Below are positions 7,063 to 13,577 of a stretch of DNA of 20,447 bases, one piece after another. Within the stretch, counting starts at the first letter, position 1; the number at the start of each line of letters is the position of its first letter. Both the position numbers and the translations under genes were made by a program. The notes beneath the pieces are model-generated. The model searched no databases. It saw nothing but the letters and a program-made list of their open reading frames with translations, and had not been told where the DNA came from. This stretch comes from Rhodobacteraceae bacterium UBA996 (GTDB taxonomy: Bacteria; Pseudomonadota; Alphaproteobacteria; Rhodobacterales; Rhodobacteraceae): NCBI GenBank assembly GCA_002291955.1, contig DBBA01000138.1, forward strand, positions 1 through 20,447, read 5' to 3'.

Positions 7063-9540
7063 CGGGCAGGTCAGCCCGTCGAGCAGCGCACGCGCCGCCA
7101 GCGGGTTGGGGGTTGCGGGGAAGTCCACCTCGAGGAACACGCGGCCGACGTCGGCCCGCATGTCCACGAGGAAGCGCCGGCCGTCGTCGCGGGGGCGCAG
7201 GCGGGTGCCGTCCATCAGGCGCAGGAAGCCCCAGGGGCCGGGCTGGATCAGGCGGGCCTGGGCGGCGCCGTCGGTGAAGCTGACCTCGGCCCCGGCCTGC
7301 GGCTGGGCTCCCGGCCATTGCAGCGTCGCGGGGTCGCCCGTGGCGCGGACGGGCACGGCCTGCCCGCCGATGGCCACCAGCGCCTGCCCCCGTTCGGCGA
7401 GGGCGGCCAGGGTCATCGGTCCGCCGAGGTCGCCCGACGGGGCGAAGTAGCCCGCCGAGACCGCCAGCGCGCGCTGGAAGAACTCGGCCGTTTCCGGTGT
7501 CAGGCCGTTGAACCGCGCTTCGGGCTTCCAGCGCCAGGGCGATTCCGAGGTGTCGATGTAGCGTTCGGCCTGGGTGCGGAAGAAGCGGTCCACTGCGCCG
7601 CCGGGGCCGAACAGGCGGGAGAAGGCGTCGATGTCGGCATCGGGACCGGCGGCGAAGGGATAGGTGCCGTCGGTGACCTGGCGGCACAGGGTGTAGACGT
7701 CCTGCTGCCAGCGCCGGGTCAGCGGGTTGCCCATCGCCGAGGACTGGGCGGCGGCGGACTGGGCCAGCACGTCCTCGACGATCTGGACGACGATGCGGGG
7801 CGCGGTCTGGAGGGCGGCGACGGATTGCGCGCGGTCCTGCACGCCCATCAGGCGGTCGGCGCCGCGGTCGTCGTCGAAGTCGAAGGACGCGAGCGCCACG
7901 TTGAGCGCGCCGAAGAGCGCCGCGATCTGGTCGAGGCGGCCCTGTTCCACATACTGGATCATCGGGCCGAAGGTCGTGGCGATGGATTGCTGCAGGCCGA
8001 AGGGGCGCGCGCGGTCGGTGCCGCCCACCTGCACCCAGACCTCGGACAGAAGCTGCGCGAGGGGCGAGTTCCGTTGCGCGAGCAGGCCCGAGACGAGGAT
8101 CGACCCGTCGCGGTCGGCAAAGGGCTTCACCCGAAGGTCGGCCAGCCAGTCGCGCCAGGTCGCAAGGGTTTCGGCCTGGAGCCGGTCCATGATGAGGTCG
8201 GGCGTATCGTTGCGCGTGGGTGGCGTGGTGCCAAGGATCGCGGGGGCAAGGTCGCGGGCGCGCTGGACGGCGGTGCCGGTGCCTTCGCGGCGGGCGTGGT
8301 CCCAGCCGGCGGCGGTGAACAGCCCGTCGATGGGTTCGGCCAGGGGCGCGCCCGAGCGGCGGGTCATCGCCTGCGGCAGGGCGGGGATCGCGGTCGCGGC
8401 CACCCAGTCGGGCAGGGCGGCGGCGGCATCGGACCGCGCGAGTTCGAGGAACGCACGGTCGGGTTCCGGCAGCGTCGCGGCAAAGGCGCGGGCCTGGTCG
8501 GTCAGGTCGCGGTCCCAGGCGGGACGATCCGCGGGCGGCGCGGCCAGGCGGGCCACATGCGCGTCGAGCCCGCGCAGGCCCAGGGCTTCCTCGCGGTCGT
8601 CGAGCCAGCCGGCCAGCCAGGCAGGCGACCAGGGCGCCGTGCCGTCGAGCACGGCCATGGCGCGCAGGCTGTCGTAGGTCGCGAGTGCATCGCCATCGGT
8701 GGCCAGTGCCTCGGACAGGTGCCGGACCAGTTCCGGCGGAACCTGACGCGCGAGCGCGTCGGCATAGGCGGCGTCGGCGGGCGCGCGGCTGTCGAGCAGC
8801 GGAACCGCCATGACGCGGCCGAGCGGCCCCGTCGCCGCCGCGACCGACACGCGGTCGCGGGCCGCGGCCAGCCGGTCCAGCCGCGCGACAAGGTCGGCGC
8901 CGCTGCGCGGCAGGTCGAGGCCGATGGCCAGCCGCTCGGCGTCGAACGCCTGCCACAGGCGCGACTGGAAGCGCTGTTCCAGTGACAGGGCATAGGCCAC
9001 GATCAGGCCCGCCAGCGTGACCACGGCGGTGGCGGTCCAGCCGACCCATCCCGACTGCGCGCGCCGCCGTCCTTCGCGGCGCTTGCCGTCGATGCGGGCC
9101 AGCACCCCGTCGAGAAAGGCGGCGAGGTCGGCGTAGTCGTATCCGGCGTCGCGGGCGGTGTCGCGGAAGCGCCGGATGTCGCCGGCGCCCATGTCGCGGC
9201 CGTCGAACACCTGGACCTGGGCGGCGGCGGCCCAGACCTGCGGGCGCAGGCGCTTCTCGGCACGGGCGCGCTGGTCGATCAGGACGCCAAGGGCGTAGCG
9301 GGCCGGGGGGATTGCCGTGCGGGGGACCCCGGCGCGCAGCAGCGCCTCGGCGAAGTCGGCCAGCACCAGACCGGCGCGGCGGGCAAGCTCGGGTTCGCCC
9401 CGGGCGGCATGGTCGGGCAGTTCGTCAAGGAAGCGCCAGACCGGGGCCGCGGCAGGATCGAAGGGCCCGGCGGATGCGCGGGGCGAGGGGGCCTTGGGGG
9501 GGGCGGTCCGCGGTGTCGGGCCGGATGCGGACCTGGCCAT
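7051..9540 (-). CDS. Hybrid T6SS membrane protein: TssL/DotU-like head fused to TssM-type periplasmic region
   Basis: The 829-residue protein starts 4 bases after the M15 peptidase gene; no clear ribosome site is present, suggesting coupling. After a proline-rich leader (1-30), residues about 32-150 are cytoplasmic and resemble the helical DotU/TssL domain, most clearly at PARYALGVLIDQRARAE (79-95), which lines up with the ARYxLxxxLDE core of TssL. The second half of that domain is divergent. One membrane helix follows (about 167-187). The rest is TssM-like periplasmic sequence: AVLDGTAPWSPAWLAGWLDD, GLFTAAGWDHARREG, ETLATWRDWLADLRVKPF, then the C-terminal domain with FSRLFGPGGAVDRFF and IDTSESPWRWKP. 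TssM's own N-terminus (two-helix hairpin and GTPase-like domain) is absent. A true tssM end lies at 1-951, so this is an additional component. The TssM part is secure; the DotU assignment is moderate. Confidence 0.8.
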   Translation of the reverse strand: MARSASGPTPRTAPPKAPSPRASAGPFDPAAAPVWRFLDELPDHAARGEPELARRAGLVLADFAEALLRAGVPRTAIPPARYALGVLIDQRARAEKRLRPQVWAAAAQVQVFDGRDMGAGDIRRFRDTARDAGYDYADLAAFLDGVLARIDGKRREGRRRAQSGWVGWTATAVVTLAGLIVAYALSLEQRFQSRLWQAFDAERLAIGLDLPRSGADLVARLDRLAAARDRVSVAAATGPLGRVMAVPLLDSRAPADAAYADALARQVPPELVRHLSEALATDGDALATYDSLRAMAVLDGTAPWSPAWLAGWLDDREEALGLRGLDAHVARLAAPPADRPAWDRDLTDQARAFAATLPEPDRAFLELARSDAAAALPDWVAATAIPALPQAMTRRSGAPLAEPIDGLFTAAGWDHARREGTGTAVQRARDLAPAILGTTPPTRNDTPDLIMDRLQAETLATWRDWLADLRVKPFADRDGSILVSGLLAQRNSPLAQLLSEVWVQVGGTDRARPFGLQQSIATTFGPMIQYVEQGRLDQIAALFGALNVALASFDFDDDRGADRLMGVQDRAQSVAALQTAPRIVVQIVEDVLAQSAAAQSSAMGNPLTRRWQQDVYTLCRQVTDGTYPFAAGPDADIDAFSRLFGPGGAVDRFFRTQAERYIDTSESPWRWKPEARFNGLTPETAEFFQRALAVSAGYFAPSGDLGGPMTLAALAERGQALVAIGGQAVPVRATGDPATLQWPGAQPQAGAEVSFTDGAAQARLIQPGPWGFLRLMDGTRLRPRDDGRRFLVDMRADVGRVFLEVDFPATPNPLAARALLDGLTCPPAL

Positions 9541-9544
9541 CGGA

Positions 9545-10453
9545 TCAGATCAGACCCTGCGCGCGCCAGGCGCGCAGCGTCTCCTCGCCGACCTCGAAAT
9601 GCATGGAATCCTCGCGCCCGAAGGTGGCGCCCCAGAACCAGCCTTCGGCGTTGAAGAGTTCGGCCAGCAGGAGAAGCCCGAACTGGGTGCCGCCGTCACC
9701 GAAGCCGTCCAGCTCGCCCTGGAGCGTCAGGTCGATGGCGGTGCCCCAGGAGTGGTTCGAGATGGCCGTGGTGGAGCCGCGGATGAAGCGCACGCAAAGC
9801 GCGCCCGCGGTGCCGATCTTGGCGAAGAGGTCGGGTTCCTGCGCCTGCAGCTGCGCCATGATCCGCTCGAGGCTGTCGAGCGCGGGCTTCAGCATCGTCA
9901 CGCGGATCGGGCCGACCTGTCGGGTGTCGGTGACCGCCTTGAGCGCGGGGTTGGTGATGCCCTGGCAGTCCTGGTTGTAGGAGGTGCCGGGTTCGCCCAG
10001 CAGTTCCAGCATCACCCGGGGGCGGGGCTGGGTGATCCCTTCGTTGAACCGGCGGTCGGCGATGACCATCGTTTCGGTCACGGCTTCCGTCTCGGGGTGT
10101 TCGGCCATGCCGAGGATTTCGCCCGCCGGGCCGGTGAAGGTGGCGGGCGGGGTAAGGCCGTTGAAGCGCACGGCGCCGGGCGTGGCGGGCGGCGCGGTCC
10201 CGCCGCCGCGTCCGGCGGACAGGGCGATCTCCTCGCGCAGGCGGGCGAGGTCGGCCTTTGTCTCGCGCAGGTCGCCGTCGATGCGGGCGATCTCCTCGCG
10301 CAGGGCCTGCGCTTCGGCCTCGGCACGGCCAAGGCGCAGGTCGGCGGCCCCGTCGGCGGTGTCGAGCAGGGTGCCGACCACGGCCAGCACGATTGCCGCG
10401 GCGATCAGGCCGATGGCGATGATGATCGGGCCGATCAGGGTGCCTTCGCGCAT
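9545..10453 (-). CDS. Membrane-anchored M15-family peptidoglycan peptidase (VanY/TagX-like)
   Basis: The 302-residue protein begins at the ATG 4 bases after the phosphatase stop; an in-frame upstream extension would overlap that gene and is rejected. Residues 6-30 form a signal anchor, 35-80 a charged heptad-rich coiled coil, and about 150-302 an M15 (D-Ala-D-Ala carboxypeptidase-like) catalytic domain. The zinc motif SNHSWGTAID gives ligands H234 and D241, and MHFEV gives H285, so the site looks intact. It would sit in the inner membrane with its catalytic domain in the periplasm. In Acinetobacter the T6SS-linked TagX, an L,D-endopeptidase, is needed for secretion, probably by opening peptidoglycan for the apparatus; position here between T6SS genes suggests the same job. 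Bond specificity cannot be read from sequence. Confidence 0.85.
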   Translation of the reverse strand: MREGTLIGPIIIAIGLIAAAIVLAVVGTLLDTADGAADLRLGRAEAEAQALREEIARIDGDLRETKADLARLREEIALSAGRGGGTAPPATPGAVRFNGLTPPATFTGPAGEILGMAEHPETEAVTETMVIADRRFNEGITQPRPRVMLELLGEPGTSYNQDCQGITNPALKAVTDTRQVGPIRVTMLKPALDSLERIMAQLQAQEPDLFAKIGTAGALCVRFIRGSTTAISNHSWGTAIDLTLQGELDGFGDGGTQFGLLLLAELFNAEGWFWGATFGREDSMHFEVGEETLRAWRAQGLI

Positions 10454-10457
10454 GGAC

Positions 10458-11210
10458 CTAGCCGCCTGCCACCACGAAGACGGCCACCGCCGACACGTTG
10501 TCGGGCGCCCCGGCCTGAAGCGCCGCGTTGACCAGTGTCCGCACGGCGGTGTCGGGCGTGTCCGCGCTGGCAAGCCAGCTGGCGATGGCGTCGTCGGCCA
10601 CGCAGCCGGTCAGCCCGTCGGAACACAGGAGCATCCGGTCGCCCGGCACCAGGGGCACGGCGGCCGCATCGAGTTCCAGGTCCTCGGCCCCGCCGACGGC
10701 CCGGGTGATGATGTGCTTTTCGGGGTGGTGTTCGGCGGTGGCGGGGTCGATCTCGCCCCGGTCGACCATCACCTGCACCAGCGTGTGGTCGCGCGTGACC
10801 TGGCGCAGGCGGCCCGACCGCAGGAGGTAGGCGCGGCTGTCGCCGGCCCAGACGACATGGCCCACGGCCCGGGCGATCATCAAGGCGACGACGGTCGCGC
10901 CCATCGTGCGCCCGCCCGACTGGGTCCGGATCTCGGCGTTCGCGGCGGCGAGACGGTCCTGGAGCGCATCGAGGGGATTGGCGCTGTCGTCGATCGCGCT
11001 GAGGGCCTCGATCACGATGTCCGAGGCGACGTCGCCCCGGCCGTAGCCGCCCATGCCGTCGGCGACGGCCCAGAGCGTGCCGCCGGGATCGGTCAGGACG
11101 GCGTCCTCGTTCTTGTCGCGCACGATGCCGCGGTGGCTGAGGCCCGCGCCCACGATGCGGGGGAGGTCGAAGGCCGTGCGCGGCACGACGGTGGTCGGCC
11201 CTTGCATCAT
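10458..11210 (-). CDS. PP2C-family serine/threonine phosphatase (PppA-like)
   Basis: The protein has 250 residues from the ATG at 11210, preceded by GGAGGG (11215-11220); the adjacent ATG at 11207 is equally possible, and a longer frame reaching 11297 lacks a ribosome site. All main PP2C metal-site motifs are visible: RDKNEDAVL (D36), AVADGMGG (D51), GATVVAL, WAGDSRAYLL, TRDHTLVQ, LLCSDGLTG (D198) and APDNVSA (D237). It has no membrane segment and should be cytoplasmic. In T6SS loci a PP2C enzyme (PppA) removes the phosphate that the kinase PpkA places on Fha or TssL-type targets, switching firing off. It is first in the - strand T6SS cluster and is followed after 4 bases by the M15 peptidase. 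No kinase or Fha gene is in the window. Confidence 0.9.
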   Translation of the reverse strand: MMQGPTTVVPRTAFDLPRIVGAGLSHRGIVRDKNEDAVLTDPGGTLWAVADGMGGYGRGDVASDIVIEALSAIDDSANPLDALQDRLAAANAEIRTQSGGRTMGATVVALMIARAVGHVVWAGDSRAYLLRSGRLRQVTRDHTLVQVMVDRGEIDPATAEHHPEKHIITRAVGGAEDLELDAAAVPLVPGDRMLLCSDGLTGCVADDAIASWLASADTPDTAVRTLVNAALQAGAPDNVSAVAVFVVAGG

Positions 11211-11281
11211 CCAGCCCTCCGGGCGCGGGTCGGTCGGCGGCCGAAGGTGTGTGTCATCGCGCTGCGGGCCACGACTGTGAA

Positions 11282-11310
11282 TTGAATCCGCGGCCACGAT
11301 ACCCTAGAGT
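11282..11310 (+). promoter_or_regulatory. Candidate sigma-70 promoter for the OmpA-domain gene
   Basis: TTGAAT (11282-11287) and TAGAGT (11305-11310) are separated by 17 bases and each matches four of six consensus positions. Transcription would start near 11317, about 30 bases before the ATG at 11347. Confidence 0.4.
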
Positions 11311-11323
11311 TGCAACTTGCCAA
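11296..11323 (-). promoter_or_regulatory. Candidate sigma-70 promoter for the phosphatase-M15-hybrid-vgrG cluster
   Basis: On the - strand TTGGCA (11323-11318, five of six to consensus) and TATCGT (11301-11296, four of six) are spaced 16 bases apart. This promoter overlaps the one for the OmpA gene on the other strand and would give a leader of roughly 80 bases before the phosphatase start. Confidence 0.4.
11308..11317. promoter_or_regulatory. 10-bp palindrome inside the divergent promoters
   Basis: AGTTGCAACT is a perfect palindrome that covers the -10 end of the rightward promoter and the spacer of the leftward one. A dimeric regulator bound here could affect both. Ten-base palindromes arise by chance in a window of this length, so only its position argues for function. 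Confidence 0.3.
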
Positions 11324-11346
11324 ATGCTTTCTGGGAAGGAGCCCCG

Positions 11347-12117
11347 ATGCGACGCCTGATGCTTTCGGCTGCGGCCCTGCTGGCGGTCCTGCCTGCGGTG
11401 GGCGTGCAGGCCCAGACCTATTCCGACGAGCAGCTTCTGCAGATGTTCAACGCCCAGCGGCAGGTGTTCCGGGATGCCTCGACGGGGGGCGGCCAGACGC
11501 GCGGGCTGTCCCTGATCACGCTGGACGATGCCCAGGTGCAGGCCGGGACCAGCGTCGATGCGCTGGCGCCGCCGCCGGTCGCGGGAAGCGTGGCCGCGGC
11601 CCCGGCGACGGGTGGGAACGTGTCGGTGCTGGGAAGCACGACGGCGCTGGCGGCCCCGGGGCAGGATGCGTTGCCGTCCATCGGCGGGTCGCCGCAGCCC
11701 CTGGCGCCGGCAGGGCAACCGGCCGAGGTGGTGGCCGCTGCGGCCCCTGCGCAGCCCGAGGTCTACGGCGTGCTGCCGCAGGACATCCAGGTGAACCTGA
11801 ACATCCGGTTCGGCTTCGATTCCGCGGCCATCGCCGATGACCAGCTGCCCGTGCTGACCCAGATGTGCACGGTGATGAAGGCCAGCGACATCAACCTGTT
11901 CCGCATTGTCGGCCACACCGATGCGTCGGGGTCGGACGACTACAACGAACAGCTGTCGGCGCTGCGGGCGCAGGAAGTGGCGCGCTGGCTGGTGAGCGAC
12001 TGCGGGATCGACGGGTCGCGGATCGAGACCCTGGGCCTGGGTGAGCGGGTCCTGAAGAACCCGTCCGACCCGCGGGCCGAGGAGAACCGCCGGGTGGAAT
12101 TCCAGGCGCTGAGCTGA
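11347..12117 (+). CDS. Exported OmpA-domain peptidoglycan-binding protein
   Basis: The protein has 256 residues. The ATG at 11347 follows GGAAGGAG (11334-11341) and begins a signal peptide (1-22, cut likely after VQA). A low-complexity alanine/proline linker (about 75-140) leads to a C-terminal OmpA/Pal-type domain (about 150-256), with NIRFGFDSAAI at its start and GHTDASGSDDYNEQLSALRA carrying D192 and R207, which in this family contact diaminopimelate of peptidoglycan. No lipobox cysteine and no beta-barrel are seen, so it is probably periplasmic. It diverges from the T6SS phosphatase operon. T6SS loci often carry OmpA-domain accessory proteins (TagL type), but this one has no membrane anchor, so a T6SS role is only suggested by location. 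Confidence 0.85.
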   Translation: MRRLMLSAAALLAVLPAVGVQAQTYSDEQLLQMFNAQRQVFRDASTGGGQTRGLSLITLDDAQVQAGTSVDALAPPPVAGSVAAAPATGGNVSVLGSTTALAAPGQDALPSIGGSPQPLAPAGQPAEVVAAAAPAQPEVYGVLPQDIQVNLNIRFGFDSAAIADDQLPVLTQMCTVMKASDINLFRIVGHTDASGSDDYNEQLSALRAQEVARWLVSDCGIDGSRIETLGLGERVLKNPSDPRAEENRRVEFQALS

Positions 12118-12129
12118 GCCCGGTCCGCG

Positions 12130-12151
12130 GCCCCTGCGCTAGCGCGGGGGC
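12130..12151. terminator. Bidirectional palindrome at the OmpA/DUF6455 convergent junction
   Basis: GCCCC-T-GCGC (12130-12139) mirrors GCGC-G-GGGGC (12142-12151) around a central TA, with a single T-G pair as the only blemish. It lies 12 bases past the OmpA stop, and its centre (12139-12141) is the stop codon of the opposing small gene. It is a good candidate for a shared terminator, though no T-run follows on either side. Confidence 0.45.
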
Positions 12152-12402
12152 GACCGCGCGGACAGGGCCGCGAAGGTTGCGTGGTTCGGGCACAGGTCCG
12201 GCTGCGGAAGCGCCGATCCGGGCAGCTGCATCGCAAGCCATTGGCGGCAGGCGTCGGTGCGCGGACAGGCATCGCACAGGTCCGCCATTTCGGCCCGCAC
12301 CGCGGCTGGCAGTTCCGAAAGGGCCGCGGTCGTGCCCGTCACCCTTGCCATTCCGGTCATCATCACGGGCACCGCGCCGGGGTCGGCTGTCCGCGGCGGC
12401 AT
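12139..12402 (-). CDS. DUF6455-type small cysteine protein, copy A
   Basis: The gene encodes 87 residues from an ATG 6 bases after the stop of copy B. A later start at 12363 or 12360 (MMTGM) would align better with the copy B start region and is possible. The conserved core is CDACPRTDACRQWL, with C43, C46, C52 and W55, then LCPN with C71. This pattern (CxxC, x5, CxxW, ... CPN) is what I recognise as the DUF6455 family, common in Rhodobacterales and of unknown function. Four cysteines in this spacing could bind a metal ion, which is inference. There is no signal peptide, so it should be cytoplasmic. It probably shares a transcript with copy B and the M48 lipoprotein gene. Confidence 0.7.
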   Translation of the reverse strand: MPPRTADPGAVPVMMTGMARVTGTTAALSELPAAVRAEMADLCDACPRTDACRQWLAMQLPGSALPQPDLCPNHATFAALSARSPPR

Positions 12403-12408
12403 TGCCGG

Positions 12409-12672
12409 TCAGTCCGCCGAGCGCAGTTCAAGGAACAGGTCGATGTTCCGGCAATAGGCGGGTGGCGCATCCGCGCCCGCGGCGTGGGTGTCGAGCCAGG
12501 TGTCGCAGGCGCAGGTCTCGGTGCAGCCCTGGCAGCGGGCGACGGCGCCGCGCAGGCCGGACGGCCCGAGCGTTCCCTGTTCCAGCGCTGCGCCAAGGTC
12601 GGTTCCCACGGTCGTGGCCATCCGGCCCATCCGGTCGGCGCTGGCGCTGATCCGGCGCATCCAGGCAAGCAT
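12409..12672 (-). CDS. DUF6455-type small cysteine protein, copy B
   Basis: The gene encodes 87 residues. The ATG at 12672 is set by GGAGG (12681-12685) standing 8 bases upstream; longer in-frame versions have no ribosome site and overlap the M48 gene. The core CQGCTETCACDTWL has C47, C50, C56 and W59 in the same spacing as copy A, with one extra cysteine (C54), and the last cysteine sits in YCRN (C74) instead of CPN. The N-terminal MLAWMRRISASADRMGRMA is a basic helix also typical of the family. It is a tandem paralogue of copy A with low identity outside the cysteine frame, so the duplication is old or the two were paired for different tasks. Function is unknown. Confidence 0.75.
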   Translation of the reverse strand: MLAWMRRISASADRMGRMATTVGTDLGAALEQGTLGPSGLRGAVARCQGCTETCACDTWLDTHAAGADAPPAYCRNIDLFLELRSAD

Positions 12673-12751
12673 CTGTCCATCCTCCGAAGGCCGCGCGGGC
12701 GGCGTCGGAGGCAAGTCAACCATCCGGCGGTGTGGCCGGCCTTGAGATGGA

Positions 12752-13471
12752 TCAAGTCCCACCGCGGATCTGGGCGAGCGTCTGGGCCACCACGCGCTGC
12801 CGGTCGGCATTCGGCGGATGGGAGCCCAGGAAGCGGTCGCCGGGGTCGGGCAGGCGCGCGAAGAACCCCGCCCCCGTCAGCGGGTCGTAACCCGCGCGGA
12901 ACGCGATCACGGTGCCCAGGCTGTCGGCTTCGAGTTCGAAATCCTTGGAGAAGGTGCGCGCGCCGACGCCCGCGCCGATGGCCTGTGCGCGTTCGATGGC
13001 TTCGGGGCGCGCGCCGCCGAGCTGCGCCAGCACGCCGGCCGCCACCGCCCCCGCCCAGGCCGATTGCTGCACCAGGTCGAGGTGCCCGGCGATGTGATGC
13101 GCTGCCTCGTGCCCCAGGACGAAGGCCAGCTCGTCGGGGTTGCGGGCGTCCATGATGAGGGCCAGCGTGAAGCCAATGATCGGGCGGCCGGACGCATCGC
13201 GCGTCTGGAAGGCGTTGGGCGGCAGGTCGGGCCGGTTGTCCACGGCGATCTGGAAGTCGCAGTTGAGCTGGGGCGAGCGGGCGCGGCACTCGGCCTCGGC
13301 CACCGGTTCGACGCGCTGCACGACGGCGACGAAGGCGCGCGCGGCGGCGTCGGGGTCGGGGCGGGGTCCGAAATCCGGGGGCGCCTGCACGATGGGGGTC
13401 GGCAAAGGGTCGAGGGTCAGGGTACAGCCCGACAGGGCGAGTGCCGCACCGATCAGAACCATCGCTCGCAC
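12752..13471 (-). CDS. M48-family zinc metalloprotease, lipoprotein
   Basis: The protein has 239 residues from a GTG at 13471. This start is preferred because GAGG (13479-13482) precedes it at 7 bases and it supplies the arginine needed before the hydrophobic core; the ATG at 13462 lacks both. Residues 1-16 are a lipoprotein signal with lipobox LSGC (C16). The catalytic motif GHEAAHHIAGH gives H121, E122 and H125, and FELEADSLG gives the third ligand E181; SHPPNADR near 217 is also typical. It resembles the small M48 periplasmic proteases of the LoiP/YcaL type that take part in outer-membrane quality control. There are no TPR repeats of the larger BepA kind. It lies 107 bases after the exosortase gene on the same strand and precedes the two DUF6455 genes. 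Confidence 0.9.
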   Translation of the reverse strand: MRAMVLIGAALALSGCTLTLDPLPTPIVQAPPDFGPRPDPDAAARAFVAVVQRVEPVAEAECRARSPQLNCDFQIAVDNRPDLPPNAFQTRDASGRPIIGFTLALIMDARNPDELAFVLGHEAAHHIAGHLDLVQQSAWAGAVAAGVLAQLGGARPEAIERAQAIGAGVGARTFSKDFELEADSLGTVIAFRAGYDPLTGAGFFARLPDPGDRFLGSHPPNADRQRVVAQTLAQIRGGT

Positions 13472-13538
13472 GGCGCAGCCTCGCCCTGTTGTCGTTGCCG
13501 GGCCGCACACCGGATGTTGCCCGCGTCTTGTCCAGTAT

Positions 13539-13564
13539 GCCCGGATCCGGGCCGACGGTCGGCC
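13539..13564. other. Two abutting palindromes between xrtD and the M48 gene
   Basis: GCCCGGATCCGGGC (13539-13552) is a perfect 14-base palindrome. It shares three bases with a second one, GGCCGAC-G-GTCGGCC (13550-13564), which has a single central base. They lie 14 bases past the exosortase stop and about 70 bases before the M48 start. Their overlap means only one can fold at a time in RNA. They could mark transcript termination without a T-run, or be operator sites. Confidence 0.35.
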
Positions 13565-13577
13565 GCTGCCGGCGCGA

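Noticed and set aside
4850..7450. An 866-codon + strand open frame opposite vgrG
   Set aside because: It mirrors the vgrG codons and gives a repetitive, compositionally odd protein. VgrG is unambiguous on the other strand.
7318..8985. A 555-codon + strand open frame opposite the TssM-like hybrid
   Set aside because: Glycine- and arginine-rich with no family resemblance; the hybrid carries recognisable T6SS segments throughout.
12181..13155. A 324-codon + strand frame across the DUF6455 and M48 genes
   Set aside because: It is antisense to three genes with intact motifs and is arginine/glycine-rich noise.
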